From NCBI GenBank assembly GCA_002471345.1, contig DKPS01000274.1, positions 1 to 20,138 of the forward strand: DNA of 20,138 nucleotides, written 5' to 3'. Of this stretch, positions 7,413 through 15,328 are shown one piece after another. Source of the stretch: Saprospiraceae bacterium UBA7328. Its GTDB lineage: Bacteria; Bacteroidota; Bacteroidia; Chitinophagales; Saprospiraceae. Made by a program: the position numbers and the translations under genes. The first letter of the stretch is position 1, and each line of letters starts with the position of its first letter. The notes beneath the pieces are model-generated. The model did no database searches. It worked only from the letters and a program-made list of their open reading frames with translations, and was not told the DNA's origin.

Positions 7413-7431
7413 TAGTTGATTGTGTCAACTA
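7413..7431. promoter_or_regulatory. Candidate MarR operator before marR
   Basis: TAGTTGA and TCAACTA form perfect 7-bp arms around a 5-base spacer TTGTG, centred 52 bases before the marR ATG at 7370. A second perfect 12-bp palindrome, AACTAATTAGTT (7427-7438), overlaps its edge. The core TTGATTNNGTCAA is shared with the site at 6913-6931. This fits autorepression, which is common for MarR genes. Confidence 0.6.
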
Positions 7432-7503
7432 ATTAGTTAAAACATTAGACTCTAAAATCAATAAGGGCTGTGTAATGATCTCAGGAAGAGGTTTTATAAT
7501 GCT

Positions 7504-8343
7504 CTATTCTCGGGCCAATTCAAAAAATGCATTCTGGCTGTTAAAAGCTGAAAATACTCCCAGAGCATTGGTAACGTTAGATGGTGGTTCATTCAAATCA
7601 CGAGAATCTTGTTCTCTGTTTTCGTATAATGCAGCATACTCCTGATTGATATGATATACCCGCACTTGATAGGTGCCAAATGAAACTAAGGTGCCAGAGA
7701 GAAAAGTCAGCATAGAATCATTTGTAGGTTCTGATACAAACCGAAATCTCTCCAATGCATTAGTCACTACATCTGGGAAAATAGGGTCTGTTTGTTCACT
7801 CAAGCTTTCTACTATCATAAAATATAGATCATCATTAGGGTTATCCCACATCGCATCAATACTTGAATTTCTTATAAACTCACCTATCACCATTTGTACC
7901 GCTTCTCTTCCTTCTCTTAGAGGGAGTTCAGGGACTAAAACTGTGTCTTTTGATAATTGCAGACCTGTAGTAGGCGTAGGAACGATAGTTTGAGCTGTAG
8001 CTATAATACCATTATGTTGAATTTCTAAGTGAAATACATCACCAGTAGAAACTTCTGCATCATTTCCTGGATAATGATAAAAACCGTCTTGTCCTGAGGA
8101 AATCAAGCTATAGCTTTGACTACCTTTCATTAAAGTAACTTGAGCATCATTTATTGGAACTGAGGTGTCTTCTTCATCAGCTAATGGAAAAGAGGATTTG
8201 ATCCGTATATCATTGATAGGTTCACCTGCATATATGAAAGCTTCTACAACAAATTGATTTTCAGCAATATTATTTAGATTTTCTTCTACACATGAAAAGA
8301 AGAACAGGCTTAATAGAACGGTATATAAAATGTACTTGTTCAT
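7504..8343 (-). CDS. DUF4249 lipoprotein, partner of the TonB receptor
   Basis: This 279-residue lipoprotein has a short signal ending in the lipobox-like LFFFSC, with lipid attachment at about C18. The mature part opens with the DUF4249 pattern NQFVVEAFIYAGEPINDIRI (about 30-49). Then comes a carboxypeptidase-regulatory-like beta region with INDAQVTLMKG and GDVFHLEIQHNG, and a second beta-rich half. The length is in the normal range for DUF4249. In Bacteroidota these proteins regularly follow TonB-dependent receptors and are thought to act as surface or periplasmic partners, though they are not SusD homologues. Here the start lies 12 bases after the receptor's stop, so they are almost certainly one operon. 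The ligand is unknown. Confidence 0.88.
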   Translation of the reverse strand: MNKYILYTVLLSLFFFSCVEENLNNIAENQFVVEAFIYAGEPINDIRIKSSFPLADEEDTSVPINDAQVTLMKGSQSYSLISSGQDGFYHYPGNDAEVSTGDVFHLEIQHNGIIATAQTIVPTPTTGLQLSKDTVLVPELPLREGREAVQMVIGEFIRNSSIDAMWDNPNDDLYFMIVESLSEQTDPIFPDVVTNALERFRFVSEPTNDSMLTFLSGTLVSFGTYQVRVYHINQEYAALYENREQDSRDLNEPPSNVTNALGVFSAFNSQNAFFELARE

Positions 8344-8355
8344 AGTTCTTCTTTT

Positions 8356-10731
8356 TTAAAATTTAATGTCAACTGATAGATTAGGAGTGAGGCCTAAGTA
8401 TCTTACTTCTGAAATAATCGGAGGTTTTTCTGTAAAATCATACTCTCTATACCATACATTTCTGCGGCCATACGCATTAAAAACTGAAAGTCCAATGTCC
8501 ATTTGAAAATCTCCCCATTCATATAGATAATGTGCTGATAAATCTAGTCGATGATATGCAGGGAGTCTGGAGGCATTTTTTGCACCTACACTGATATAGT
8601 TATTAGTTCTTCCGTCTAGTAATTCTATTGAATATTGACCTGAAGGTTCTGTAAATGGTTTGCCTGAAGCATAAACAAATGTGGCTGCAAATCTCCAAGC
8701 ATCCATTTCATAGGAGTGGACCATTTTGAATTCATGCCGTTGGTCGTGTAGTGCTGAAAACTCAAATCCATTATTGAGACTCTCAAAGGTATTTCTTACT
8801 CTAGCTAGTGTGTAAGTTACCCATCCTGTATAATCACCTCTTTTCTTTTGCAATAAAAACTCTACACCTTCTGCATATCCATTGCCAGAAAAGAACAGCT
8901 GATTTAAATCGATATCGTTCCGTTGAAACCTGAGAGAGAACTCGGCTAGGTTACTGAGATCCTTGCGATAAGCTTCTACATCAAATATAAATCCATTAGT
9001 CTCATAGGCTGCTCCTACAACATAATGTTCTGCGCTGCTCACCTTGACTAATTCATCATCAGATAGTAGCCAAAAGTCTCTAGATCCTTCAGTAACATTT
9101 TCATTGACAATTCTATTTACGAATTGATAGTGCTTACCATACCCTCCTTTCAGTTTTAATTGATCAGTCAGATTGTATTGGAATGAGAAACGCGGCGACC
9201 AGTAAATTTGATCACTGATATTATAATAGGTGGATCGTATACCTGCATTTATGGACAATTGTGGATTTGGTTCCCATGTATCTGATAGATAAGCGGCATA
9301 ATATTTAGCTTCTTGATTGACATCTAAAATGGTCAAAGTATCATCTCTAACAAATTGATAATCTACCTCGGCAAAGGTTCCCAGTGCTCCAAATTCGAGT
9401 TTATGTTTGGAGTTTAACTGTAATTCATTATCCAGCCTGAACGTGAAGTCTCTGACATCATTATCTTCTAAGGTGACAATTGTTCTATCTAAAACTTGCC
9501 GATCTTGTTCCACAATAGTCACATCTATGTCTACATTTCTATTATACTCGCTGAAATAGTTGGATGATGCAACTAGAAGATTAGAATATAACCTAGGATT
9601 CCACTGTCGGGACCATTTGCCACTAAGCCCTTGATTGCCCCAATCGCTATTTTCATCTACATCTAAATTTATTAAAATAGTAGGATTCATTCCTCTCTCT
9701 AAAGTCACATCATTGAACTCTACAAGGTGATCAGCCCCTGAATAGTAAGAAAGAGCAATGACGTCTTTATCAGTAGGATTAAAACTGAGTTTACTATTAA
9801 AGTCAAAGAAATAGAAGTCAGGTTCGATAGTATTCACTTCCAACCCTTCAATAGGAGGGGGACCTTCTGTCTGAGTAAATACATCAAATATATTTTTGTA
9901 TAGCCCACTTCTGATGATGTCGGTATAAGATCGCCGTCCATTAAAAGAAAGCGATCCTTTTTTGAAGAGTGGTATTTCTATGCCGGCTCTACCATTCAGA
10001 AGATTGAGGCCTAAGTTGCCATGAATTTTATTTGGATCACCAGTCTTTCCAGTGAGGTCTACTACACTAGATAATCGACCTCCATATTTAGCAGGGAAAG
10101 CTCCCTTAAATAGCTGCACATCTTTTACTGCGTCAGCATTGAATGCGGAGAAAAAACCAAAGAAATGATCTACGTTATATACCGTCATTCCATCAAGGAG
10201 TACTAAATTTTGATCTGGTGTGCCTCCTCTGACAAATAATCCTGACGAGCTTTCATTACTACCACTTACGCCGGGTAAAAGCTGCAATGATCTAAAGATA
10301 TCTACTTCTCCTACATTTGGTAAAAGTTTCAACTGTTTTGGAGATATCTGAATAGTACTGATACCTTCAGATGCATTCATTACTTTATAAGATTTCCCTG
10401 AGATGACCACTTCATCCATGGTAATACCTGAGGTTAGAGCTATTTCAAAATTTTTAATGTCATCACTGCCTGATTCTATTGGGATCTCTCTTGTAGCAAA
10501 ACCAACATAGACGACTTGAAGCGTAAATGCATCTTCTGGGGCATCGATGATAGAGTAATATCCATCTACATTAGATGAGGTCCCTTGATTGCTTCCTTTG
10601 ATAACTAAATCTGCAAAAGGAAGCCGTTCTTCATTTTCTTTTGATTTGATGATGCCAGATATGGTTCTTTGAGCATCCAAGCTTGTGGAAAGGAATATCA
10701 AAATACTAAGAAGCAAAAATCTAAAGTTCAT
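8356..10731 (-). CDS. TonB-dependent outer-membrane receptor with carboxypeptidase-regulatory-like domain
   Basis: This 791-residue outer-membrane transporter imports a ligand using TonB energy. A signal peptide covers residues 1-20 (cleavage near LDA-QR). A carboxypeptidase-regulatory-like beta domain (about 22-100) carries the usual VDGYYSI and VVYVGFATREI segments. A TonB-box-like DEVVISG stretch (106-112) and the plug domain (about 120-230) follow; the plug contains SLQLLPGVSG, LFVRGG, LVLLDGMTVYNVDHFFGFFSAF and KYGGRLSSVVDL-type motifs. The rest is the 22-strand barrel, ending in a terminal Phe (SVDIKF) as expected for outer-membrane insertion. It pairs with a DUF4249 lipoprotein rather than a SusD, and stands divergent from a LytS/LytTR pair that may control it. 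The ligand is not predictable from sequence alone. Confidence 0.95.
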   Translation of the reverse strand: MNFRFLLLSILIFLSTSLDAQRTISGIIKSKENEERLPFADLVIKGSNQGTSSNVDGYYSIIDAPEDAFTLQVVYVGFATREIPIESGSDDIKNFEIALTSGITMDEVVISGKSYKVMNASEGISTIQISPKQLKLLPNVGEVDIFRSLQLLPGVSGSNESSSGLFVRGGTPDQNLVLLDGMTVYNVDHFFGFFSAFNADAVKDVQLFKGAFPAKYGGRLSSVVDLTGKTGDPNKIHGNLGLNLLNGRAGIEIPLFKKGSLSFNGRRSYTDIIRSGLYKNIFDVFTQTEGPPPIEGLEVNTIEPDFYFFDFNSKLSFNPTDKDVIALSYYSGADHLVEFNDVTLERGMNPTILINLDVDENSDWGNQGLSGKWSRQWNPRLYSNLLVASSNYFSEYNRNVDIDVTIVEQDRQVLDRTIVTLEDNDVRDFTFRLDNELQLNSKHKLEFGALGTFAEVDYQFVRDDTLTILDVNQEAKYYAAYLSDTWEPNPQLSINAGIRSTYYNISDQIYWSPRFSFQYNLTDQLKLKGGYGKHYQFVNRIVNENVTEGSRDFWLLSDDELVKVSSAEHYVVGAAYETNGFIFDVEAYRKDLSNLAEFSLRFQRNDIDLNQLFFSGNGYAEGVEFLLQKKRGDYTGWVTYTLARVRNTFESLNNGFEFSALHDQRHEFKMVHSYEMDAWRFAATFVYASGKPFTEPSGQYSIELLDGRTNNYISVGAKNASRLPAYHRLDLSAHYLYEWGDFQMDIGLSVFNAYGRRNVWYREYDFTEKPPIISEVRYLGLTPNLSVDIKF

Positions 10732-10963
10732 GTGATCTATATTTCTTAACCAAAGGTGCTTAACTAGTATTTATTATCACATTAAAAATAAATGAAATGA
10801 ACTTTTTAAATGATAAAATGAACATAGATTATATTTCATGGGTAGAATATGAGATTGTGTTCAATTCACTTGATAATCCGTTCACTTCGCAATGATGTAT
10901 TTTTTACGGAGAAAAATGGCTGTTACATTTAGCCTCTATAGAACCAACTCTTTTTGAATTGAT
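10732..10963. promoter_or_regulatory. Divergent promoter region, TonB receptor / LytS kinase
   Basis: This 232-base gene-free stretch must hold both promoters. Its main structure is a direct repeat described separately (10792-10823). Toward the receptor, CACCTTTG on the minus strand (10751-10758) matches the Bacteroidetes -7 consensus TAnnTTTG at all but one base. Toward the kinase, TACATTTA (10924-10931) also misses by one. Neither has a clear -33 element. On the minus strand, AAGTGAAC (10880-10887) and AAGTGAAT (10864-10871) resemble the AAATGAAC of the direct repeats. Confidence 0.45.
10792..10823 (+). promoter_or_regulatory. Candidate LytTR binding site: 11-bp direct repeats 21 bp apart
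   Basis: ATGAAATGAAC (10792-10802) and ATAAAATGAAC (10813-10823) match at 10 of 11 positions with starts exactly 21 bases apart, two helical turns. LytTR-domain regulators such as AgrA and ComE bind pairs of about 9-bp repeats with this phasing. The site lies about 40-65 bases upstream of the possible receptor -7 box, a position suited to activation. Binding by the neighbouring LytTR protein is inference. Confidence 0.42.
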
Positions 10964-11932
10964 ATGAAATTTAGTTTCAAAATTGAACATATTGTCCCTA
11001 TTGCGATAGCTTTGATTTTACCATTGCTCGGTTTGATTCCCGAGTATATGCAAAACCAAATTTCAGTGCATTTATTATTCGTAAAATGGATTGTAGGAGC
11101 CATATTTTTATTGATCATTTGGTATTTGATGAAATACTTTAATGGTCCTCAGTTCAACTTTAAGATGTGGCAGGTTTTCTTAGGTACAATCTTTGTTTTC
11201 TTTTTTCTCAGGTCCATCCCTTATTTCTTAGGTCATCCATTTAGATGGAGAAACTTGCCTGGTAGTTCCTTTGCTATAGTTTTAATACAAATCATTCAGT
11301 ATGCCTTAAAAACACAAGAGAATCTCTCGAAACTCAAGGTAGAAAAAGAACAACTCATCAGTGAAAATTACAAAGCAGAGTTAAAGGCGCTTCGAGCTCA
11401 GATCGATCCTCATTTTCTTTTTAACTCTCTCAATACATTGAGGTCAATGGTCAGGAATCAAAATACTAACTCAGAACAATTTGTAATGAGCCTTTCTGAC
11501 TTTTACAGGCAGACCTTTAATAACCATAAAGTATCGACTATATCTCTATCCGAAGAAATGTCTGTTTTAGAATCTTATCTGTTCTTAATGAAAAATAGAA
11601 ATGAAAGAGCTATTGTGATCAATATTAATATTGACGGTGAATGGGAAAATACTCATCTTCCTGCTTTAGCTCTACAGGTGAGTGTAGAAAATTGTTTTAA
11701 ACATAATAGCATGACCACTAAGAGTCCACTCATCATTGATATCACTACTACATCAAATGGATACATAGCTGTGAGAAATAACATTCAACCAAAAATTGGA
11801 GAAGTAGAAAAGTCTGGTCGTGGAATCGATATGTTGAAAAAGAGATATGAGTTGATGAATATTGAAAAGGGAGTGATTATTGATAAGAATTCAGAGCATT
11901 TTAGAGTACAATTGAAACTTCTACAAAAATGA
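10964..11932 (+). CDS. LytS/YehU-type membrane sensor histidine kinase
   Basis: This 322-residue inner-membrane kinase belongs to the His_kinase (PF06580) class. Four transmembrane helices (about residues 10-27, 36-56, 70-90 and 101-116) form the sensor, with no large periplasmic domain. A short coiled coil (about 115-143) leads to the phospho-acceptor block LRAQIDPHFLFNSLN with H150. The ATPase domain follows, with an N-box SVENCFKHN and a G-box GRGIDMLKKRYELM. The length is normal. The stop TGA overlaps the ATG of the LytTR regulator as ATGA, so the two are translated together. It presumably senses a membrane or envelope signal tied to the divergent TonB uptake genes; that link is inference. 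Confidence 0.93.
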   Translation: MKFSFKIEHIVPIAIALILPLLGLIPEYMQNQISVHLLFVKWIVGAIFLLIIWYLMKYFNGPQFNFKMWQVFLGTIFVFFFLRSIPYFLGHPFRWRNLPGSSFAIVLIQIIQYALKTQENLSKLKVEKEQLISENYKAELKALRAQIDPHFLFNSLNTLRSMVRNQNTNSEQFVMSLSDFYRQTFNNHKVSTISLSEEMSVLESYLFLMKNRNERAIVININIDGEWENTHLPALALQVSVENCFKHNSMTTKSPLIIDITTTSNGYIAVRNNIQPKIGEVEKSGRGIDMLKKRYELMNIEKGVIIDKNSEHFRVQLKLLQK

Positions 11933-12678
11933 ATATCCTTCTAGTAGAAGACGAAACTCACACAGCAAATCTTTTAAAAGAAATCATTGAACAGAAGGAG
12001 GAGTATAAGGTGATAAAAACTTTTAAAACGGTAGTTGATACTGTTTTTTATCTAAGTAATTGTCAAAATGAAATTGACCTATGTTTTTTTGATATTCAAT
12101 TAGCAGATGGAGACAGTTTTGAGATTTTTAGACACGTGGATTTAAGGGTGCCTGTAGTATTTTGTACTGCCTTTGATCAATATGCAATGCAGGCCATAAA
12201 AAACAATGGAATTGATTATGTACTGAAGCCATTTAAGGAAGATGAGATCCATTCTGCTTTGGAGAAGTATGAGAAAATGGTGAAAAAGTATAGTGGATCT
12301 GTGAACAACACAATAAACCTAGGTAAAGAGGGAAACAAACAGTTTCAACAAAGATTCTTAACTCAATTTAGGCAGAAAACTAAGGTGATTCATATTGATG
12401 AAGTAGCTCTATTTCATATAAAAAATGAAACTGTTTATATCATAACCACTAAAGGTGAAAAGTTTCCTATTTATAAAAAGATGGACTACATCGAATCTAA
12501 CTGTGACCCCGCGATCTTTTTCCGCATAAACCGCCAAATGCTTTTAAATCGATATTCTGTAGAATCATTAGAACCATCTCAATACAGAAAAATAAGGATA
12601 CACTTAAATTTCCATTATGAGGAGGAGATAATTGTAAGCAGACTAAAAGTATCTTCTTTTAAAAAATGGTTGAAGTAA
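11929..12678 (+). CDS. LytTR-family response regulator
   Basis: This 249-residue response regulator has a receiver domain (about 1-120) with the acidic pair E7/D8, phospho-acceptor D55 in CFFDIQLADG, T80 in FCTAFD and K100 in YVLKPF. The LytTR DNA-binding domain (about 148-249) shows the family's beta-rich pattern: KVIHIDEVALFHIKNETVYI, then FFRINRQMLLNR and a basic C-terminus. It partners the LytS-type kinase with which it overlaps by 4 bases. The direct repeats in the receptor/kinase intergenic region (10792-10823) have LytTR geometry, so likely targets are its own operon, the TonB receptor operon, or both. Confidence 0.94.
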   Translation: MNILLVEDETHTANLLKEIIEQKEEYKVIKTFKTVVDTVFYLSNCQNEIDLCFFDIQLADGDSFEIFRHVDLRVPVVFCTAFDQYAMQAIKNNGIDYVLKPFKEDEIHSALEKYEKMVKKYSGSVNNTINLGKEGNKQFQQRFLTQFRQKTKVIHIDEVALFHIKNETVYIITTKGEKFPIYKKMDYIESNCDPAIFFRINRQMLLNRYSVESLEPSQYRKIRIHLNFHYEEEIIVSRLKVSSFKKWLK

Positions 12679-12722
12679 TTTCAATTCTTTTTCTAAAGTG
12701 CGTCTAAGAATGTTCTCATTTA

Positions 12723-12742
12723 TGCATTAAATATAAAATGCA
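12723..12742. terminator. Weak AT-rich hairpin between convergent genes
   Basis: TGCATT (12723-12728) and AATGCA (12737-12742) form 6-bp arms with an 8-base loop. An ATTTT follows on the plus strand, 45 bases after the LytTR stop. The hairpin touches the end of the convergent SDR gene, so it could serve both directions. The stem is weak and the T-tract short. Confidence 0.3.
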
Positions 12743-12745
12743 ATT

Positions 12746-13585
12746 TTAGGTATCTGTTAACGAATCGGCACCTCCCATCGGCCCTTTTCCTAGCATTTTT
12801 GAATACCCCTCAGGCCATATTCTCTGAATGAGAGAAGCCCTTTTGGCATCATTTCCTATAAGTATCCTACTTTGTTTTTTATTCACTCCTTTGACAATTA
12901 TGCCGGCTGCTTTAATAGGTGGCATTACTAAAAACTCATTGACTTTCATCACATCGGGTTCAGGTTCATCTGTAACCCATTTAGAATCATTAGCAATATT
13001 AGTAGATATCCCTCCAGGATGCACAGTATGGATGATCACATGTGGAGCAGTTTTTTGGGCTTCCATTCTCAGTGATTCTGTATATCCTCTGATAGCAAAT
13101 TTAGTGGTGCAATATGCAGCTTGATAAGCAACTCCTATAAGCCCAAAAAGGCTAGATACATTAACGAGAGCTGCTTCTTTTTGTCTTTTGAGATAGGGAT
13201 AAAAGGCCTGTGTACCATAAACCATACCCCAGAAATTTATACCCATAATCCAATCAAAATCTTCTTTCTTAATATTCTCAGCAGAGACGGTTCCAATAGC
13301 AACACCAGCATTATTGATCATTAGATCTACTCTGCCATGGGTATTCATCGTGTTGGCAGCAAATGACCGCATAGATTTTTCATTTGAAACATCAAATGCG
13401 TCACTGTGTATTTTTATTGAAGAGTTGATAGACTTACACTTATCTATTGTGGCTTCTAGCCTTTCTGGGTTTATTTCATTCAGACTCAAATCACATCCTT
13501 GTTTGGCTAAATTTAATGCCAGTGCTTCTCCTATACCTGATCCAACACCTGTGATTGCTGCTACTTTACCATTTAAGTCTTTCAT
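12746..13585 (-). CDS. Short-chain dehydrogenase/reductase (SDR)
   Basis: This is a classical SDR of 279 residues, a cytoplasmic NAD(P)-dependent oxidoreductase. The Rossmann nucleotide-binding motif T12-G-V-G-S-G-I-G19 starts the protein. NNAG is at 91-94, the catalytic Ser lies in VNVSS (141-145), and the catalytic pair is Y158-x-x-x-K162 in AAYCTTKF. No Arg follows strand beta-2 (LNEINPERL), and Glu/Asn there leaves NAD versus NADP open. The C-terminal PPIKAAGIIVKGVNKKQSRILIG is a common SDR tail of the type often annotated as acetoin dehydrogenase-like or of unknown substrate. It is convergent with the LytTR gene and divergent from the M20 gene, so probably monocistronic. Confidence 0.93.
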   Translation of the reverse strand: MKDLNGKVAAITGVGSGIGEALALNLAKQGCDLSLNEINPERLEATIDKCKSINSSIKIHSDAFDVSNEKSMRSFAANTMNTHGRVDLMINNAGVAIGTVSAENIKKEDFDWIMGINFWGMVYGTQAFYPYLKRQKEAALVNVSSLFGLIGVAYQAAYCTTKFAIRGYTESLRMEAQKTAPHVIIHTVHPGGISTNIANDSKWVTDEPEPDVMKVNEFLVMPPIKAAGIIVKGVNKKQSRILIGNDAKRASLIQRIWPEGYSKMLGKGPMGGADSLTDT

Positions 13586-13716
13586 TTGATTGTTTGTATT
13601 AGTTTAAATATATAAGGGGATATTTTCTTTTATTAATTCATTATTTTGAATAAAGAACATTCCATATTGCAATGATTTCTTACCTTTTGGTCAAATTTTT
13701 TCCAAAATAGAAGATT

Positions 13717-15309
13717 ATGAAAAAACTTTGCACACTCTCGATTTTTCTTATCCCATTATTATCGTTTTCACAGATGGATTCAGCTATGGTAGAAATGAAG
13801 CTGAAAGCATATAAGAATGAAGTGATAAAATCCATAGATGACAATGCAAAGCAAGCACAAGTCATGGTGGATAAAGTGTTCAGTTTTGCTGAACTCGGAT
13901 TTCAAGAAGTAGAAACATCAAAATACCTGACTGATATATTAAAAGATGATGGGTTTGAAGTGGAGCATGGTATATCTGGTATCCCAACAGCATGGTGGGC
14001 TAAATGGGGTAGTGGTAAACCAGTCATTGCCATAGGAAGTGATTTAGACTGTATACCCAAAGCTTCACAAAAACCTGGAGTAGCATATCATGATCCTATT
14101 ATAGAAGGTGCACCAGGACATGGAGAGGGACACAATTCAGGTTCTCCTTTGAATATTATGGCTGTGTTAGCGGTAAAGGATATAATGGAAAGAGAAGGAC
14201 TAAGTGGCACATTAATAGTTTGGCCAGGAGTGGCAGAAGAGCTTGTAGGGACTAAGGCATTCTACACCAGAGATGGATATTTTGATGATGTAGATATATC
14301 CATTTTTACTCATGTCAGTAGTAATTTGAGTGTGTCATATGGACAAGCAAGAGGGACTGGATTGATCAGTGTGGAATATGAATTTGAAGGTGAAGCAGCT
14401 CATGGAGCAGGAGCTCCATGGAGGGGTAGAAGTGCAGCTGATGCTGTAGAGCTGATGAACATTGGATGGCAATATCAAAGAGAGCATCTTGATCCCTATC
14501 ATCGTTCTCATAGTGTGATTACAAATGGAGGAGATCAACCTAATGTAGTGCCATCTAAAGCTTCCATTTGGTATTACTTTAGACATCTGACCTACCCTAA
14601 AATCATGGAAGTATATGACCGCGCAAATGATATGGCGGACGGTGCGGCACTCATGACTAACACTTCAGTAAAAAGAAAGGTGTTGGGGTCTGCTTGGCCA
14701 CGACATTTTAATCAAGTGATAGCTGAGTCAATGTATCAGAATATTAGAGAAATTGGGCTTCCCGAATGGAGTGAAGCCGATCAAGAATTAGCACGTGCTG
14801 TACAGAAAGAAGTAAAATCGCTCCCAAGATATGACGGGTTGAGTATAGGCCTAGATACCATTGGCTTACCTGTCTCAAGACCTGTAAGTGGCGGAAGTGA
14901 TGATATAGGTGATATTTCCTGGAAGCTGCCTACGGTCACCATGAGATTCCCTTCTAACATTCCTGGACTACAAGGGCATCATTGGAGTAATGCTATCGCG
15001 ATGGCTACTCCAATTGCCCACAAAGGAGTTGTAGCAGGAGCAAAGGCAGAAGCAATGACAATCCTTGATTTTGTAATGAAGCCTAAATTAGTGGAAGCTG
15101 CTTGGGATTATTTTAAAAATGAGCAAGGCATGGAATTAGAGTATACTCCTATGGTTACAGACGAAGACTCACCAGCTATATATCTCAATGAAGAAATTCA
15201 AGGAGAATTTAGATCCGAGTTGGAGAAGTACTATTACGATGAGAAGAAGCATGATTCTTATTTGGAACAATTAGGGATAAAGTATCCTACTTTGAAAGAA
15301 GAGGAGTAG
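13717..15309 (+). CDS. Exported M20 amidohydrolase with Cys-to-Glu metal-site change
   Basis: This 530-residue member of the M20D / AbgB-like amidohydrolases has a signal peptide (residues 1-18, MKKLCTLSIFLIPLLSFS). These enzymes cleave amide bonds of N-acyl amino acids or aminobenzoyl-glutamate-type substrates using two metal ions. Expected ligands and catalytic residues visible are H139 (HGEGHNSG), the Glu pair E174/E175 (GVAEE), H199, H265 in the SHSVITNGGDQPNVVPS block, and a late His in GLQGHHWS. The first ligand position, usually Cys (as in HACGH), is E137 here. A lid/dimerisation domain spans about 215-330. The sugar-kinase gene follows after 19 bases, so the two form an operon. It is longer than usual because of a charged C-terminal extension rich in Glu, Tyr and Lys. 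Confidence 0.88.
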   Translation: MKKLCTLSIFLIPLLSFSQMDSAMVEMKLKAYKNEVIKSIDDNAKQAQVMVDKVFSFAELGFQEVETSKYLTDILKDDGFEVEHGISGIPTAWWAKWGSGKPVIAIGSDLDCIPKASQKPGVAYHDPIIEGAPGHGEGHNSGSPLNIMAVLAVKDIMEREGLSGTLIVWPGVAEELVGTKAFYTRDGYFDDVDISIFTHVSSNLSVSYGQARGTGLISVEYEFEGEAAHGAGAPWRGRSAADAVELMNIGWQYQREHLDPYHRSHSVITNGGDQPNVVPSKASIWYYFRHLTYPKIMEVYDRANDMADGAALMTNTSVKRKVLGSAWPRHFNQVIAESMYQNIREIGLPEWSEADQELARAVQKEVKSLPRYDGLSIGLDTIGLPVSRPVSGGSDDIGDISWKLPTVTMRFPSNIPGLQGHHWSNAIAMATPIAHKGVVAGAKAEAMTILDFVMKPKLVEAAWDYFKNEQGMELEYTPMVTDEDSPAIYLNEEIQGEFRSELEKYYYDEKKHDSYLEQLGIKYPTLKEEE

Positions 15310-15328
15310 AATCTAGAACTCATTTAAT

